The translations under genes and the position numbers were made by a program. Under the pieces are notes generated by a model, which did no database searches, was not told the origin of the DNA, and saw only the letters and a program-made list of their open reading frames with translations. A stretch of 64,000 bases of DNA from contig NC_083691.1 in NCBI RefSeq assembly GCF_033118175.1, positions 18,635,001 to 18,699,000 on the forward strand, in the 5' to 3' direction. Below, one piece after another: positions 10,598-22,335 of the stretch (positions are counted from its first letter, which is position 1; the number at the start of each line of letters is the position of its first letter). The stretch comes from Dama dama. Lineage: Eukaryota; Chordata; Mammalia; Artiodactyla; Cervidae.

Positions 10598-11604
10598 CCT
10601 TTCCTCTTATTGGTCAGAACTCCCAGAAAACCTACATTGAACAGTGACTAGGCAGGAGAATGACATCATTACCACGGTCCCGATGCCCTGGGGCTTGGGG
10701 CTGACCGCTCATGAGGGTGGGTACCTGACACCATCTAGTTCTGCTAGGAGAGAGGAAGGAGGGACTGGAAGTTTCCAAAAGGGGCTCCCACACCACCTTG
10801 CACACCTCCTTCCTCCCACAAACACCCTGAGGTTGATAGAGCGGGACGTTGTGTTTACAGGTCGTTTCCTTGGAATCTCTCAAGAGCCATAATAACATCA
10901 TCATCTGAACAATGTACATCACAGAAAAGTAAAGAGATGGATCCACAGTCCCCAAGCCCAGGGTTTTCTACCTCCCTGTGTGGCAGCTGCAGGCTCCATA
11001 CCCTGCCCCATCCTGCCCCTGAGAGAAGACAGGGCAGGAGACTGGGGCAGGGGGTGGGTTGCAGCGATGGGCCTGGCTGGGTCCGGGCCCTGCCAATGCT
11101 CAGATGAAAGCCCTCTGCTCTCAGCCTCGGTGACCCCATTCACACAGGGAGGGGTCAGACTCTGAGACCTGGAAGGTTCCTTCCAGCTCAAACCCTTTGA
11201 TTTAATACCTTCTAAAAGAGATCTGGGGCCCTCCAAAAACAAAAACAAGAAAAGAACCCAGTGCATCTGTGGCTTGTCAGCGTGGAGGCCCCACGACAGG
11301 CCTCCAAGGGCTTCAGCTCCACCTATTTTGGGCTCATGATTTCATCCCAAGGCCTGTGCCAGGCCCTGTGGTTTCTCATCTTTCCATCCTGGTCTGGATG
11401 ACAAAATGACTAAAAATACCGAGCTCCCACAGGCCCGCCACCCGGCCAATGCCCTCCCTTGAGTCAATCTTGTTCGGTGCGAGGTGTGCCTCGGGGGTGG
11501 CGGCCCAGGACAGGCCCCACGTGGCGGTTTTGACTCCCGGCAACCCCACTCCGGTCTGTCCATGTGGCAGGTGCGGGGCAGGGGGGCTCTGCTGTACTGC
11601 TTCC
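10598..11604. other. Unique GC-rich sequence
   Basis: It holds overlapping frames of 94-115 codons on the minus strand with no recognised motif. No repeat assigned. Confidence 0.4.
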
Positions 11605-11705
11605 CGCTCTGCGACTGGGTGAGCTTGGCCTGTCAGGAGCTCCTGGACCTCAGCTTCCGCATCTGGAAGATGTATAACACTGTTGTGAGAATTAAAGAGA
11701 GCCTG
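11605..11705 (+). mobile_element. MIR SINE
   Basis: The MIR body is recognisable: 'cgactgggtgagcttgg', then 'acctcagcttccgcatctgg' and 'gttgtgagaattaaagagag'. An 81-codon frame over it (11484-11729) is therefore not a gene. Confidence 0.7.
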
Positions 11706-12222
11706 CGGGGAAAACCCAACCCAGACTGAGGGCTTGATCCGGGCAAGACCCCACTTGCCCTGGCCGTCCTCTCCGCTAGGTCCCGCTTGGAGGGTTCAGA
11801 CCCCGATACCTGTCTCTCCCTCCAAATCTGAGGTGAGCGAGGTGGGCTGTGGACAGGAAGCCCTTCCCTTAGCTGCCCCCTGAGCTGGTCTCAGATGAAC
11901 TATGTGAAGGGGAAGGTGCAGAGGACAGGCAGCCGATGGCTCTGCTGGGGTTTGTGCACTTGGTCTCCAGTGCCAGAGCCTCCACCTCCCTCTTCTCTGC
12001 TGAGGGTTCTGGGAGGCCTGCTGGAAGTGGGAATTAAAGATGAAATAAAAGGCAGTAGGACACCTGAGCACAGGTGAGACCCAGAGTAGGGGAGTTTGGG
12101 AATATCTTCTCAGGCTCCATAAGGAGCCCCATGACCTGGGGTTCATGCTCTTAACCTCTCAGACTCTCAGTTTTGTCTTCTGGGCAAAGAGAAAGATTAA
12201 AACGCCTGCCTTATACATCCCT
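11706..12222. other. Unique sequence with possible MIR end
   Basis: No gene is recognised. Bases 12145-12215 ('cttaacctctcagactctc') resemble the 3' half of a MIR. Confidence 0.4.
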
Positions 12223-12402
12223 GGGGCTTCCCTGGTAGCTCAGATGGTAAAGAATCTGCTTGCAATGCAGGAGACCTGGGTTTGATCCTTGCATTTGGAA
12301 GATTCCCTGGAAAAGACTACAACAACCCACTCCAGTATTCTTGCCTGGAGAATTCCATGAACAGAGAAGCCTGGTGGGCTACAGTCCATGGGATCGCAAA
12401 AC
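12223..12402 (+). mobile_element. Bov-tA SINE, 3'-shortened
   Basis: The head 'ggggcttccctggtagctc' and the body are present. It stops at 'ccatgggatcgcaaaacatcc' without the usual gacacgactgag end. Confidence 0.9.
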
Positions 12403-12510
12403 ATCCTTAGAGGAGGTGAGGATCAAAAGGGGTGAGTCTGGAGTGAGAGCACCCTAGGGACACACACATATTTATTTTGTCACTTTCAGCCTGAAGACAG
12501 CCTTAAAAAG

Positions 12511-12527
12511 ACTTACACACACACATA

Positions 12528-12561
<34 letters not shown>
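12511..12561. repeat. (AC)n microsatellite
   Basis: Near-pure dinucleotide repeat, interrupted once by 'atactc'. Likely polymorphic. Confidence 0.95.
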
Positions 12562-12562
<1 letters not shown>

Positions 12563-13012
12563 CAGGTTTGAGATCAAATTTAGTCAATATTTTGTCCACG
12601 ACACTAATCCAACAAACATTCAGAGCACCCAAAGCGTGTCAGGCCAGGGAAGTTGGGACCTGGGGCTGAACAGGTGTGTGTGACCACTGTCTATAAATGA
12701 GGCCGGGCTGGAAACTCACCACTGCTTGCTGCTGAGTTCTGCTCATGGTCCTCGGGGGTGGGACTTGAGAGGTTTCTGGGTTCTCAATGGTCCCAGGCCT
12801 CTGTGCTGCAGGCTGCCTCCAAGAAACCTGTGATTTAGCATCTCAGGCTTCAAAAGAAGACTCCAGTCCACTGCCTGTGCCCCTCTGTGCCGCCCAGGGC
12901 TCTCCACATGGCCATCGCTCACCAGAGCAAAGATGCTCAGCCACCCCACTCTCCCTAGTCCTTTCAGCTTTATGCCTGGGATCTACTAAGGGGTCTGGTT
13001 GCTCCAGAGCCA
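12562..13012. other. Unique sequence
   Basis: No gene or repeat recognised. Frames of about 100 codons overlap on both strands. Confidence 0.4.
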
Positions 13013-13197
13013 CAGTCCTCAACCTTTCTGGCACCAGGGACCGATTTCGTGGAAGACGATTTTTCCACGAGCCGGGGGTGGTTTGGGGATGATTCGAGCA
13101 CGTTACATTCACTGTACACTTTATTTCTATTACTGTCACGTCAACTCCATCTCAGATAGTTCGTCAGGCATTAGATACCAGAGGTTGGAGACCCCTG
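13013..13197. mobile_element. Short non-autonomous DNA transposon (hAT-like)
   Basis: The left end is 'cagtcctcaacctttctggc'; the right end reads in reverse 'caggggtctccaacctctgg', an imperfect terminal inverted repeat. Internal text ('accagggaccgatttcgtgg', 'gatgattcgagcacgttac') is a widespread mammalian repeat. No clean 8-bp TSD is visible. Confidence 0.75.
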
Positions 13198-13661
13198 CTT
13201 CTAGATGTGAAAACACAACAGGACCCCTGGCCCCTCCCCCACACAGCCACGCCCAATCTCGTTCCCTAAGGACTTGGCTTGGCCTCTGTGTCTCAGACAC
13301 ACACATGCACACTCACTGTTTCATTTTCCAGCCTGGACACTGTCTCCTGACTCATCACCCCCTGCTCCACCCGGACATGGAATCTCTCCCCACACTCGCT
13401 CTTCCCCGTTGAGCTGTGATGCAATTTTGCATAGATCAAGCCACTCTTTATATTATTAGACCACAGAGACACTTTCTATAGCTAAAAGAAAAATATGTGG
13501 TGAGCTATGACTCTTTTTCCTTCTTTACAGAGTGCAGTTATCCTTGAAGTTAATCACCATCTTGTTTCATAGCCTGATTTTCTGTGTGTTTATTGCCAGT
13601 TCCACTCCAGGCTTTCTGCCAGTTGCTGAAGGCCCTCCTGAGACATTTAGGTGTGTCTGGG
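13198..13661. other. Unique sequence
   Basis: No gene seen. A short acacacatgcacac patch lies at about 13297-13310. Confidence 0.35.
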
Positions 13662-13921
13662 CGGTGGCAGCCCACTCCAGTACTCTTGTCTGGAAAGTCC
13701 CATGGACAGAGGAGCCTGGTAGGCTGCAGTCCCTGGGGTCGTGAAGAGTGGGACACGACTGAGTGACTTCACTTTCACTTTTCACTTTCTTGCATTGGAG
13801 AAGGAAATGGCAACCCACTCCAGTGTTCTTGCCTGGAGAATCCCAGGGACAGCGGAGCCTGGTGGGCTGCTGTCTATGGGGTCGCACAGAGTCGGACACG
13901 ACTGAAGCGACTTAGCAGCAA
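13662..13921 (+). mobile_element. BOV-A2 SINE, two body units
   Basis: Two BovB-derived monomers in tandem, joined by 'cacttcactttcacttttc'. The second ends 'gactgaagcgacttagcagc'. No tRNA head, as is normal for BOV-A2. Confidence 0.93.
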
Positions 13922-15699
13922 CAGGGGCTCTCTTGGATTCATCTTCATGGAGTAGCCCATCTCCCCAGCTCTTCTTCACCTTCAGTATCAGTACTCGCCG
14001 CCTGTGTCTGGAGCTCAGCTGTTGCCTGACCTCTGTCTTGGCCTCTTTGGGGAAACTCCCCTGGCTGCTTTTCTGTGTTGGGTCACTTGTTTCCTGGGTC
14101 CGGCGGCCTCTTCTTTCTTGGGTTAGTCTTCATTTTAAGAGGGACCACGTTCTCTAGAGGTTTCCGAGAAGGGAGTTCTCGTGGGTCTTTTTGAATTCTT
14201 GTGTGTCTGGAAACGTCCTTGTTCTAACTTCTCACCTGACAAAGAGTTTCACTGTTTACAGAATTCTAGATCATATCATCACCCACCACCTCTTGAGTTT
14301 TGAAGGGTCTTTTAGCTTCCAGTGTCTCTGTAAGAACCCAAACTTGTGCCTCCCTTTGTGAAGGCGGCTTGCTTCCCCTCCCGGAAGCTGGCAGAAACTT
14401 CTCATGGCCACAGTGTCCTGAAACGTGGCGGTGTCCTGAAATGTCATGGTGATGGGAGTGGTGAGATCTAAACAAACAGGTGAGAGCAGTTGGCTCACCA
14501 GGGCTCGTTTCTCCAGAGAAGACATTTCCAGTCCCTCCCCACCCCACCCCTACCCCCAGGGCAAAGACTCAGCTCGCTGCTTCAGGCAGGGGTGTGGGGA
14601 AATGGCCTTGGCATTCAGTATTTGCAGGTTCACTTAATCCGGATGTTTGTGATGAGATCTTGGAACCTCCGGTCCAAAGGGTCATTCTCTGCCCTTTACC
14701 AGGGTGTACATCTCCCATCTTCCCTGCGATGGGAGAGGGCAAGTGTCCGTCAGTGAGGAGCGGAGGGGACCTCAGGACCCACCTCCTTCTTTGGCTACTT
14801 CAGGTTATCCTCCTCATTTCTGCCACTCCTTTACCCTGAGTTCCAAAGGGTCAGATACTTCTGGTTCCTTGAGAGTTCTCTCTCCACTGGTTGGTTCTCA
14901 GTTTTCTTCTCTGTGGGTTTGAGGTTTCACTTTTGGGGAACTGTGAAGTTAGTTCCACTCTTCCACTTGCTTTCTAGCTTCTCAAACATTATTGTGGTCC
15001 GTTCCCCTGGCGTGCGTGCATGCGTGTGTCTCTGTGTGTGTGCGCACACACATACATGGCTCTCTTTACTGCAGCTCTGGTGGGGTTTGGGAGGGATGAG
15101 ACTAGATGTTCAATCTGCCATCTTTCCCAGGTAGTCTGGTTTCAACAACATGAGCAAAGTCTAGAAGCCGCAGGGCATGGAGTTCACGCCACTAACCACA
15201 TAGGGGTTTTTCCACCCCAGAGACAGTGGGATCCTTGAGGTCAGGGAAGCAGTTTGAAGAGAATCTGAGAAGGAAGGAAGTGCGTAGCTGTTGTAGGTCC
15301 TTGAGAAAATCCTGACAGGGTGCAAGTAGCAGTGGCAGAGACCCCAGGCAGATTGGGGAGACCCTGCTGGTGGAGCCCACGCTAGAAAACCTAGCAGAGC
15401 CAGCCCCACCGCAGGCTGAGGCCAGCGGGACAGAGGCCGGCCTGGAGTTGGACAAGTGAGATGTAAGCTCCCCCGGAAGGTCGGTAACCCTCAGAGAGAG
15501 GGGAAAGGGAACTCCAGAATCAGAGTCATGAAGCTGTCAGGGATGGAGGGTCTTTAAGAATTACTTTCTTCAGTGTCCCCATTTTAAGAAAGGGGATTCT
15601 GGGGTGTGGAGAGGGAAAGGGACTTATCCCAGGCCGTATGGTCAGGGCAAGACAGTGTTCCTTCTGAAGCAACGCCTTTAAAGACAGTTTTGTTTTGTT
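13922..15699. other. Mostly unique sequence
   Basis: 1.8 kb with no gene recognised. Bases 14200-14330 ('ctggaaacgtccttgttc') may be a much-decayed LINE. A 119-codon plus frame (14480-14839) overlaps an 88-codon frame and has no domain. A purine-pyrimidine alternating tract lies at 15011-15055. Confidence 0.4.
15011..15055. repeat. Alternating purine-pyrimidine tract with 18-bp palindrome
   Basis: cgtgcgtgcatgcgtgtgt is followed by a tgtgtgtgcgcacacaca palindrome at 15035-15052. This can form Z-DNA or a short cruciform. Confidence 0.8.
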
Positions 15700-15890
15700 T
15701 TTTAAATTTTCTAATATATGGACCATTTTAAAAGTCTTTATTGAATGTGTTATACAACATTGCTTGTTTCATGTTTTTTGGTTTTTTTGGCTGCGAGGCA
15801 CATAGGATCTTAGCTCCCTGACCAGGGATGGAAACCATGCCTCCTGCATTGGAAGGCAGAGTCTTAACCACTGGGCCACCAGGGAAGTCC
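15700..15890 (-). mobile_element. CHR-type SINE
   Basis: The tail side holds 'aaaagtctttattgaatgtg'; the reversed head ends 'ccactgggccaccagggaag'. It is the same subtype as the copy at 24193-24378. Confidence 0.9.
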
Positions 15891-16614
15891 TCAAGACAGC
15901 TGATGGAGTCTTAACTGTTTATTCACTCAGAAGTCCTGTCCTTGAGGAACTGTTCCCCTCCTGTTCTGATATGCTCAGCTGGAGCTTCCTTGAAGCCTTT
16001 TGAATGAAGCTTATCTTTGCCACCAACTGTCTTGAGCTTATCTCGGGGTGGTCGTGTGACCGAACGAGGGGCTATTTGAAGTGGACGTTAAGGTTGAAGG
16101 AGGAGTTCACCACTCAGAGGAGAAAGGACATTCTCAGCAGAGATTGTACCAAGATGCCCAAGATGCTCAGATGTGGGTGCAGAGATGTAAGAGGCTTGCT
16201 GAATGACAGAATAAATACAGGCAGAACCAAGCCACAGGGACGGCCCCTGAGGAGATGGCCAGGGCCCTCTGCGCCTGGTGGCAGCCAGCAGACTTGGGTC
16301 TCAGACCTCAGTCCTCCTGGCTGCCAGCTGTGGCACCCACTGGCTGGTATTTGTGGAACAGACTCCACAACGTTGCCAGGGAAACGAGGCATCCTGTCAC
16401 CACTGTTCACCACCGCTGGGCCGCCAACACCCACCACGCCCAGCTCAGAGGCTTTACTTGGCCCCTTTCTGCCAGAGTCACATGTACATGAGCTTTTATG
16501 TCGTCGGTTTGCTCACTGGGGTGGGGGTGCTGCCTAGAGACAGGGCATTACCTTTGGTATCTGAGAGCCACCCACCCATGGCTCTTGGTGCTGAGTTCTA
16601 GGCAGCTAGTTCCA
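15891..16614. other. Unique sequence
   Basis: It carries a 177-codon plus frame (16004-16537) that overlaps plus frames of 78 and 107 codons in the other two phases. No conserved domain is recognised, so I do not call a gene. An X-box-like motif lies at 16372-16385. Confidence 0.4.
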
Positions 16615-16822
16615 GGGACTTCCCTAGTGGCTCAGACGGTAAAGAATCCGCCTGCCAATGCAGGAGATGTGTGTTCGATCCCTGGGTTGGGAAGATCCCC
16701 TGAAAGAGGGCATGTCAACCCACTCCAGTATTCTTGCCTGGAGAATTCCATGAACAGAGGAGTGTGGCAGGCTATAGGCCATGGAGTTGCAAAGAGTCGA
16801 CACAACTGAGCGACTAACATGC
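16615..16822 (+). mobile_element. Bov-tA SINE
   Basis: The head 'gggacttccctagtggctc' and body end at 'caactgagcgactaacatg'. Confidence 0.93.
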
Positions 16823-18184
16823 ACCCAATTTGGGGGAGGATTTGGGTCATTGACTGTCAACACCCATATGTTGGGGCCCCCAAGCTCCTCTTACTACTTC
16901 CTGTTTTGACTGACATCCTCTCTCACTAGTATACAGACACAGACGACCTGCCTGCATGGGAAGACCAGTGGGAAGGGTAACTAGCAGATGATGCCCAGAG
17001 CTGGGAAGCCAAGTGCCCTCTGCAACCTCCCCATCCCACTTGGTTCAGCTCACTGGTCTCTCTGGGGCAGGCTCATCTCTGCCCAGCGGTCAAGGCCAGG
17101 GCAGCAAGAAGGGCCAGATCTGGGAATCTGGAGACCGGTGTTAAATCCTGACCCACCACTGAGAGCCTGCGTGGCCTCAGGTAGATGGAGGGGCTCCTGA
17201 GTGCCTGGGCTCCAGGAGCAGGCGAGGATCAGACAGGGGGGCAGGAAACCTCCTCCCGAGACACCCTGGGATCCTGGAGTGGGATGGGGAAAATGGTTCT
17301 AGCTGGAGTTTGCTGATATTTCTAGAAATTCTCAAGTTTGGGCAGACTCAGACTGGGAAGGTGGGCCTGCCCTGCTGCTGGGGAGGATGGTGGCTGCAGA
17401 GTGGGAAGGAGAGACAAACCCTGCTTCTCGCCGAGTGTTGTCCCGGCGGGGGCCCTGCTCCTCAGCGGCCTCCCGCCTCTTCAGGAGAGGACCTGGGTGT
17501 TGCCTGTGCCAGGTGCAATCATGCCGTGTGTGTTCCTAAAGCAAATTCCACCCACCTGCCATGCGGGGTGGTGGGGCGCACTGTCAATTATTCCTGGGCC
17601 CTCCCCCACCCCACAAGTTGTAAAATCCACACTGGGTCAGGCTAAGACATCCCCTGGCCCAGCTGCACAGCCCAGCCCGAGGCCTTGCTGCCTCTGAGCC
17701 TGCCACCCAGGGCCTGGGACCTTGAGGCCAGTCTCCCTGGACACCTTTTCCTGAGGGTGACGGTCTTCCAGCAAGTTCAGAACCCCACAGTCCTGTGACC
17801 CCCCCACTGGCTCTCCACCCCTCCCTGGCCTCCGGGGTCCCCCTTCTCTCCACCCTCCTCCAGAGTTAGGGTCCCCAGGAAACCAAGGACAGGGAGGAGG
17901 GGACTTGGGGGCCTGTAACAGAGACCTCCAGAGCTTTGGACCTAGGAAGCTGGCTTTTCTGTTGGGGAGGGGCATGGGGGTGATGCAGGGGGAGAAATCC
18001 TTGTTTTCAGCCCCAGAAACTCTTTCTGAGATGCTGCCCCAAAGGCCATGGGATTTAGAGAGCAACTCTCTTGCCTCTTCCACTTTCTGGCTCTTTTCTG
18101 AAAGTTTTTAATGTAGCTTTTGTCTCACAGAACCATCAAATACCACTATGCAGCCACCATGGAGCAAGATGTTCATCCCTTGCA
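16823..18184. other. Unique GC-rich sequence with a MIR trace
   Basis: No gene recognised. Bases 17090-17180 ('gggaatctggagaccggtg', 'cactgagagcctgcgtggcc') look like the first half of a MIR. A 148-codon minus frame (17637-18083) overlaps an 89-codon frame and lacks any domain. Confidence 0.4.
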
Positions 18185-18305
18185 CTCGTTAGTTTATTCA
18201 TCAAATATGTACTGATGTTTGTCGGATACCAGGCAGGGAGAACACAGAAAATGAGAGGCAGGGCCTGCCCTTGGGGTGCTCCTGGTCTAGACGGGAGACA
18301 GGTAA
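18185..18305 (-). mobile_element. L2 LINE 3' fragment
   Basis: The reverse of the L2 3' end: 'atttattcatcaaatatgt' through 'ggataccaggcagg' and 'cctggtctagacgggagac'. Confidence 0.65.
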
Positions 18306-18337
18306 GTCATGGGGGAGTTTGGTGAGTTGGGTAGTAG

Positions 18338-18535
18338 CATGTCCATGTATATGCAGGTGTGTGTGCACGTGTGTGTACAGGTGTGTGTGCGTGCGGGTGT
18401 GTGTACACGTGTGTGCACAGGTGTGTCTACAGCTGAGTGCAGGTGTGGTGTGCAGGTGTGTGTACGGGTGTGTGCAGGTATGTGTATGGGTGTATGCAGG
18501 TATGTACAGATGTGTGCAGGTGTATGTGCATGGAG
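18338..18535. repeat. TG-rich degenerate minisatellite
   Basis: Variants of gtgtgtgcaggt, gtgtgtacaggt and gtatgtgtatgg recur for about 200 bp. It leaves long frames open on both strands (254 codons plus at 18309-19073, 145 codons minus at 18287-18724) with Cys/Val- or His/Thr-rich low-complexity products. These are artefacts. Confidence 0.9.
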
Positions 18536-19321
18536 AGAAGGTGGATGCCTGTTACGTGAGGGGGGTCCCAGGAGGGCGTTGCAGTGCCCTCTGCTCTGGC
18601 CCTCTGGGGACGACCTCTGGGGCTTGATGGCTCTGCCCTGTTCATCTTTAGCAGGAGGGAGAGGCAGATGGGGGCAGATGGATGAGGAGGGAGGAGATGG
18701 GAGAAAACTGGTCGTTAGGAGCACATGCCTGAGAGCAGGATGTGAAGTGGCTCATTGTCCCGTTGATAAGCAGTGGTCAGGATGTAAACTTGGTCTTCAG
18801 GCTTCTCTCCACAGCTCTGTTTTGAGGTTGAAGGGGCCCGCAGGGCAGAGGGGCACGGGGAGGGAAGATGTTCTGCAGAGGAGACACAGCCCCCTGGAGG
18901 AGGCTGGTCTGCACCCCCAAGGAGACTTCATGCCGCCTGCCTGGGGGCCGGGCTCACCTGTGAAGGAGGCTCCTTGTCTCCAGGATGAGCACCCCCTGCT
19001 CTGTCTTTTTTGCGCGCTAACGAATCTCAGATCCTTTAACCTTTCTCCCCAGGCTCTGTCTCTGAGCCGGTAAATCATTTTAACACGCATCTCTGCTCCT
19101 CAGTTTGCCTGCTCCGTCCAAATAACTCAAACCTCGAAGAGCTGGCTTCGGTAAATGGCAGCTGGAGTGGGGAGGATCTGAACAACATTTTCAAATATCT
19201 GAGCCACACGTGTCACAGCGTTTCCCACTAGGAAGGGGCCCCTTCCTCTCCTTCCCACCCTGTCCCAGCCGTGCAGGCGTTCCCATCACAACACTATTCA
19301 CTCAGTATTCAATAGTCACTC
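18536..19321. other. Unique sequence
   Basis: No gene or repeat recognised apart from the low-complexity frame running out of the minisatellite. Confidence 0.4.
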
Positions 19322-19332
19322 ACTGAAGCTGT

Positions 19333-19849
19333 GGAAGAAAAGTTATGACCAAACTAGACAGCACATTAAAAAGCAGAGACATTACTTTGTCAATAAGGGT
19401 CCGTCTAGTCAAAGCTATGGTTTTTCCGGTAGTCATGTATGGATGTGAGAGTTGGACTATAAAGAAAGCTGAGTGCTGAAGAATTGATGCTTTTGAACTG
19501 TGGTGTTGGAGAAGATTCTTGAGAGTTCCTTGGACTGCAAGGACATCCAACCAGTCCATCCTCAAGGAAATCAGTCCTGAATATTCATTGGAAGGACAGA
19601 TGCTGAAACGGAAACTCCAAAACTTTGGCCACCTGATCTGAAGAACTGACTCATACGAAAAGACCCTGATGCTGGGAGAGACTGAAGGAAGGAGAAGGAA
19701 TGACAGAGGATGAGATGGTTGGATGGCATCACTGACTCAATGGACATGACTTGGAGTAAACTCCGGGAGTTGGTGATGGACAGGGAGGCCTGGCATGCTG
19801 CAGTCCATGGAGTCACAAAGAGTTGGACACGACTGAGTGACTGAACTGA
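19333..19849 (+). mobile_element. BovB LINE 3' fragment with exact TSD
   Basis: From 'gaagaaaagttatgacc' to the (ctgaa)n tail. It is flanked by actgaagctgt at 19322-19332 and 19850-19860, an exact 11-bp TSD that defines a single 5'-truncated insertion. Reverse transcriptase codons are interrupted by stops. Confidence 0.95.
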
Positions 19850-19924
19850 ACTGAAGCTGTCCTCTGTGACCACGGAAAAGAGTGAGGCTGCGTAGGGGAG
19901 ACAGAAGAAAACAGATCATGCATA

Positions 19925-20110
19925 GTGGGACAGGGGCTGGAACAGACAGACAGATTGATGACAGAATAAAAAGGTGGCCAGAGAAGGGGACATTTGAATT
20001 GGGCCTTGAGTGACAAGTAGTTCAACAGACAAACACAGAGCAAAGAAGAGAACAGAGTGAGCAAAGCCAGAAAAGCGAGGGCTGTGTTTGGAAGACATGA
20101 GGGTAACCTT
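19925..20110 (-). mobile_element. L2 LINE fragment
   Basis: 'ggggacatttgaattgggcc' and 'gagtgagcaaagccagaaaa' match the reverse of L2. Decayed. Confidence 0.5.
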
Positions 20111-20664
20111 GTATGTTGCAGCTCCAGGTCACATGTGAGTTAGGAGAGGCAGCAAAGTCAAGTTTGCAGAGGCCTTTAGTGCCAAGCTAAGTAAATGAGA
20201 GCCCTGCAGAGTGGCTGAGAGGGGCCCGAGCGACCCCTTCCATTTGGACTTCACTGTGACTTATCATTCCTAGGCGATGACACATTCTGTTTGGAAAGGA
20301 GATGAGTTGGAAACACACATGTTCAGAGGCCAAATCACTTTATTTAAAAACATTCCAGCTGGAAACCAGTTGCAGACACCTACTGGAGTATCCTTGCTCC
20401 CTCAGCCAAGCGGCCTCTGCTCCCAGCAACCCAAGCCTGCCGGGGGCCTTGGGATGTGCATTTGGTTTTATCTTTGATTACACCTCGAGTGAAGCCTCCC
20501 ATGAGTCTTGCAGGGTTGAACCACCTCCATTTACACAACGGTTCAACGAGAAATCTCAGAGGATGGCTGGTGAACACACTCATTCACACCCCCACAGTGG
20601 AGAGACAGAACATACTTTTCCTGAATGCCTGAATATTCTCTTTTTTACAGGCAGGTATGTGCTC
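20111..20664. other. Unique sequence
   Basis: A 122-codon plus frame (20302-20670) has no recognised domain. No repeat assigned. Confidence 0.35.
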
Positions 20665-20830
20665 TGGTAGAAAGAACAGTGTACTCGATGTAAAAAAAAA
20701 ATGCCTGGTTTTGAATTTTGTCCCCACCATGACATTTAATATCTCTGACAAAATAGTGAACTCACTGAGTCTGAGCTTTCAAATTTGTTAAGTGGAAATG
20801 GGAGGGTTGTTATGTTAAACTGGACAAGAT
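20665..20830 (+). mobile_element. MIR SINE
   Basis: 'gctctggtagaaagaacagtg', then 'gcctggttttgaattttg' and 'aagtggaaatgggagggttg' follow the MIR order. An A-run interrupts it at 20692-20702. Confidence 0.6.
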
Positions 20831-21289
20831 CACATATGGGAGGACCAGCCCAGACTAGTAGTAAGTAAATAAGTAGCATGTTTGTCCTTCCTTGAGAAAC
20901 TGATCTTCTGGTTTGGGAATTATTTTGGAAAATATTGGTCTAAATAAATGTGTACTTGACACCTTCACTCATGTGTACATTCAGTAAATCTTAATATTTA
21001 TCCATCTCCTGCTTCATGATGGGCTGTGACATGGTATTGAGGAAACAGGAAAGGCCTTGTCTTACCTTTGGGGAGGCCCCAGGTCTGGGGGGAGGGCAAG
21101 ATGAATGAATGTCTTCTGTCCAGGTCACCAGGTCCAGCCGGCACTTCCCTTCCATGCAATAGTCCTGAAATGTGAATCTGATCCTGCTTTACTGCTGAGT
21201 GGGTCTCTGGTGCCTAATGGTAGGTAAGCCCCTGCTGACCTCAGTTCCCTAGAGCTCTGGTACCAGCGGCCCCTCTAGACACACATCGT
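20831..21289. other. Unique sequence with possible L2 trace
   Basis: No gene seen. Bases 20985-21080 ('attcagtaaatcttaatatt') may be L2 in reverse. Confidence 0.35.
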
Positions 21290-21605
21290 ATACCTCCTCC
21301 TCCTGCCTCTTTGCTCTGCAGCCTTCAGCCTGGACTGTGCCTCTGGGATACACTGTGTCTTCGCATCCTATTCCCTTTGTCCGCTGCCCACTAGACCTCT
21401 GACCGCCCAGCTTGGGTACATCCTCCCCATGTGCTCCTGCCCCTCAGGCCCATCATAGGCACTGATGTCTGGGTTTGTTACAGACACTGGTCTTGCCTGG
21501 GAGCCCCTCAAGGGCAGGGCCTGTGTTTTGCTCACTGTGATTCCCCAGGGGAAAGTCCTCGGCCTGGTTGCAGGGGCTCAATAAATTCAGCTGAACTGGA
21601 GGTTT
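21290..21605 (+). mobile_element. L2 LINE 3' end
   Basis: 'cctcaagggcagggcctgtg', 'tgtgattccccaggg' and 'ggctcaataaattcagctg' are the L2 3' terminal signature. Confidence 0.7.
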
Positions 21606-22131
21606 GTTTTAAGATGCAGGCTGCTTCTTTTCAATGCACCTTATTAGTCAGCAGCTTTGGAAAGAGAGCTGACCCAAAACGCGTGACCCTCTCACCTGGC
21701 CTGAGGCAGGAGGTGGCAATGGGGAGGCCAGGCCGCTGCTCAGGACCCTGGAGCCACCGGGACACAGACAGGAACCTGGCCGCCCCCAGCACGTGCCTGT
21801 AGAACCAGTGTAGCCCCTCTGCCCCCCTCCTCCCGCCCTGAACCTTCTATTTCCAGTTCTGTTTTCTGCATCTTGCTGCCTGGGCCTTTCTTGGCAAGTC
21901 ATCTTGATCTCTTTGGAAAGAGGAGAGGGGTTTGTTTTTGAAAGTGCTTGCTGATATTCCCAGAGGGCTGCGAGGAGCATCTGCAGAAACAGTCAATGTT
22001 GTCTAAAACTTATTCATGCACAGCTCCCCTCCGGTCTCTCTACTGCCTGGAAGGCTTTAATAAACAACAATAGCAGCAACCGCAGCAATAATAAAAGCAG
22101 GCTGCCATTTGAGAGCTTCCCATGTTGCTTG
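21606..22131. other. Unique sequence
   Basis: No gene recognised. A cagcaa/aataat-rich patch lies at 22065-22100, just before the next SINE. Confidence 0.35.
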
Positions 22132-22335
22132 AGGGCTTCCCTGTTGGCTCCATCGGTAAAGAATCTGCCCGCAATGCAGGAGCCCCAGGTTTGATCCCTG
22201 AGTTGGCAAGATCCCCTGGAGAGGGAAATGGCAACCCACTCCAGTATTCTTGCCTGGAAAATCCCATGGACAGAGGAGTCTGGTAGGCTACCGTCCATGG
22301 GGTCGCAAAGAGTCAGACACGACTGAGTGACTACA
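22132..22335 (+). mobile_element. Bov-tA SINE
   Basis: Full-length: head 'gggcttccctgttggctcc', body, and end 'gacacgactgagtgactac'. Confidence 0.93.

Noticed and set aside
11484..11729. Small plus-strand frame of 81 codons
   Set aside because: Its second half is a MIR SINE.
12223..12402. tRNA gene, suggested by tRNA-like heads in many elements
   Set aside because: The heads belong to Bov-tA and CHR SINEs. None folds as a complete tRNA with a proper anticodon arm and acceptor end at these loci.
18309..19073. 254-codon plus-strand frame
   Set aside because: Its first third is translated TG minisatellite (Val/Cys repeats); the rest has no recognisable feature.
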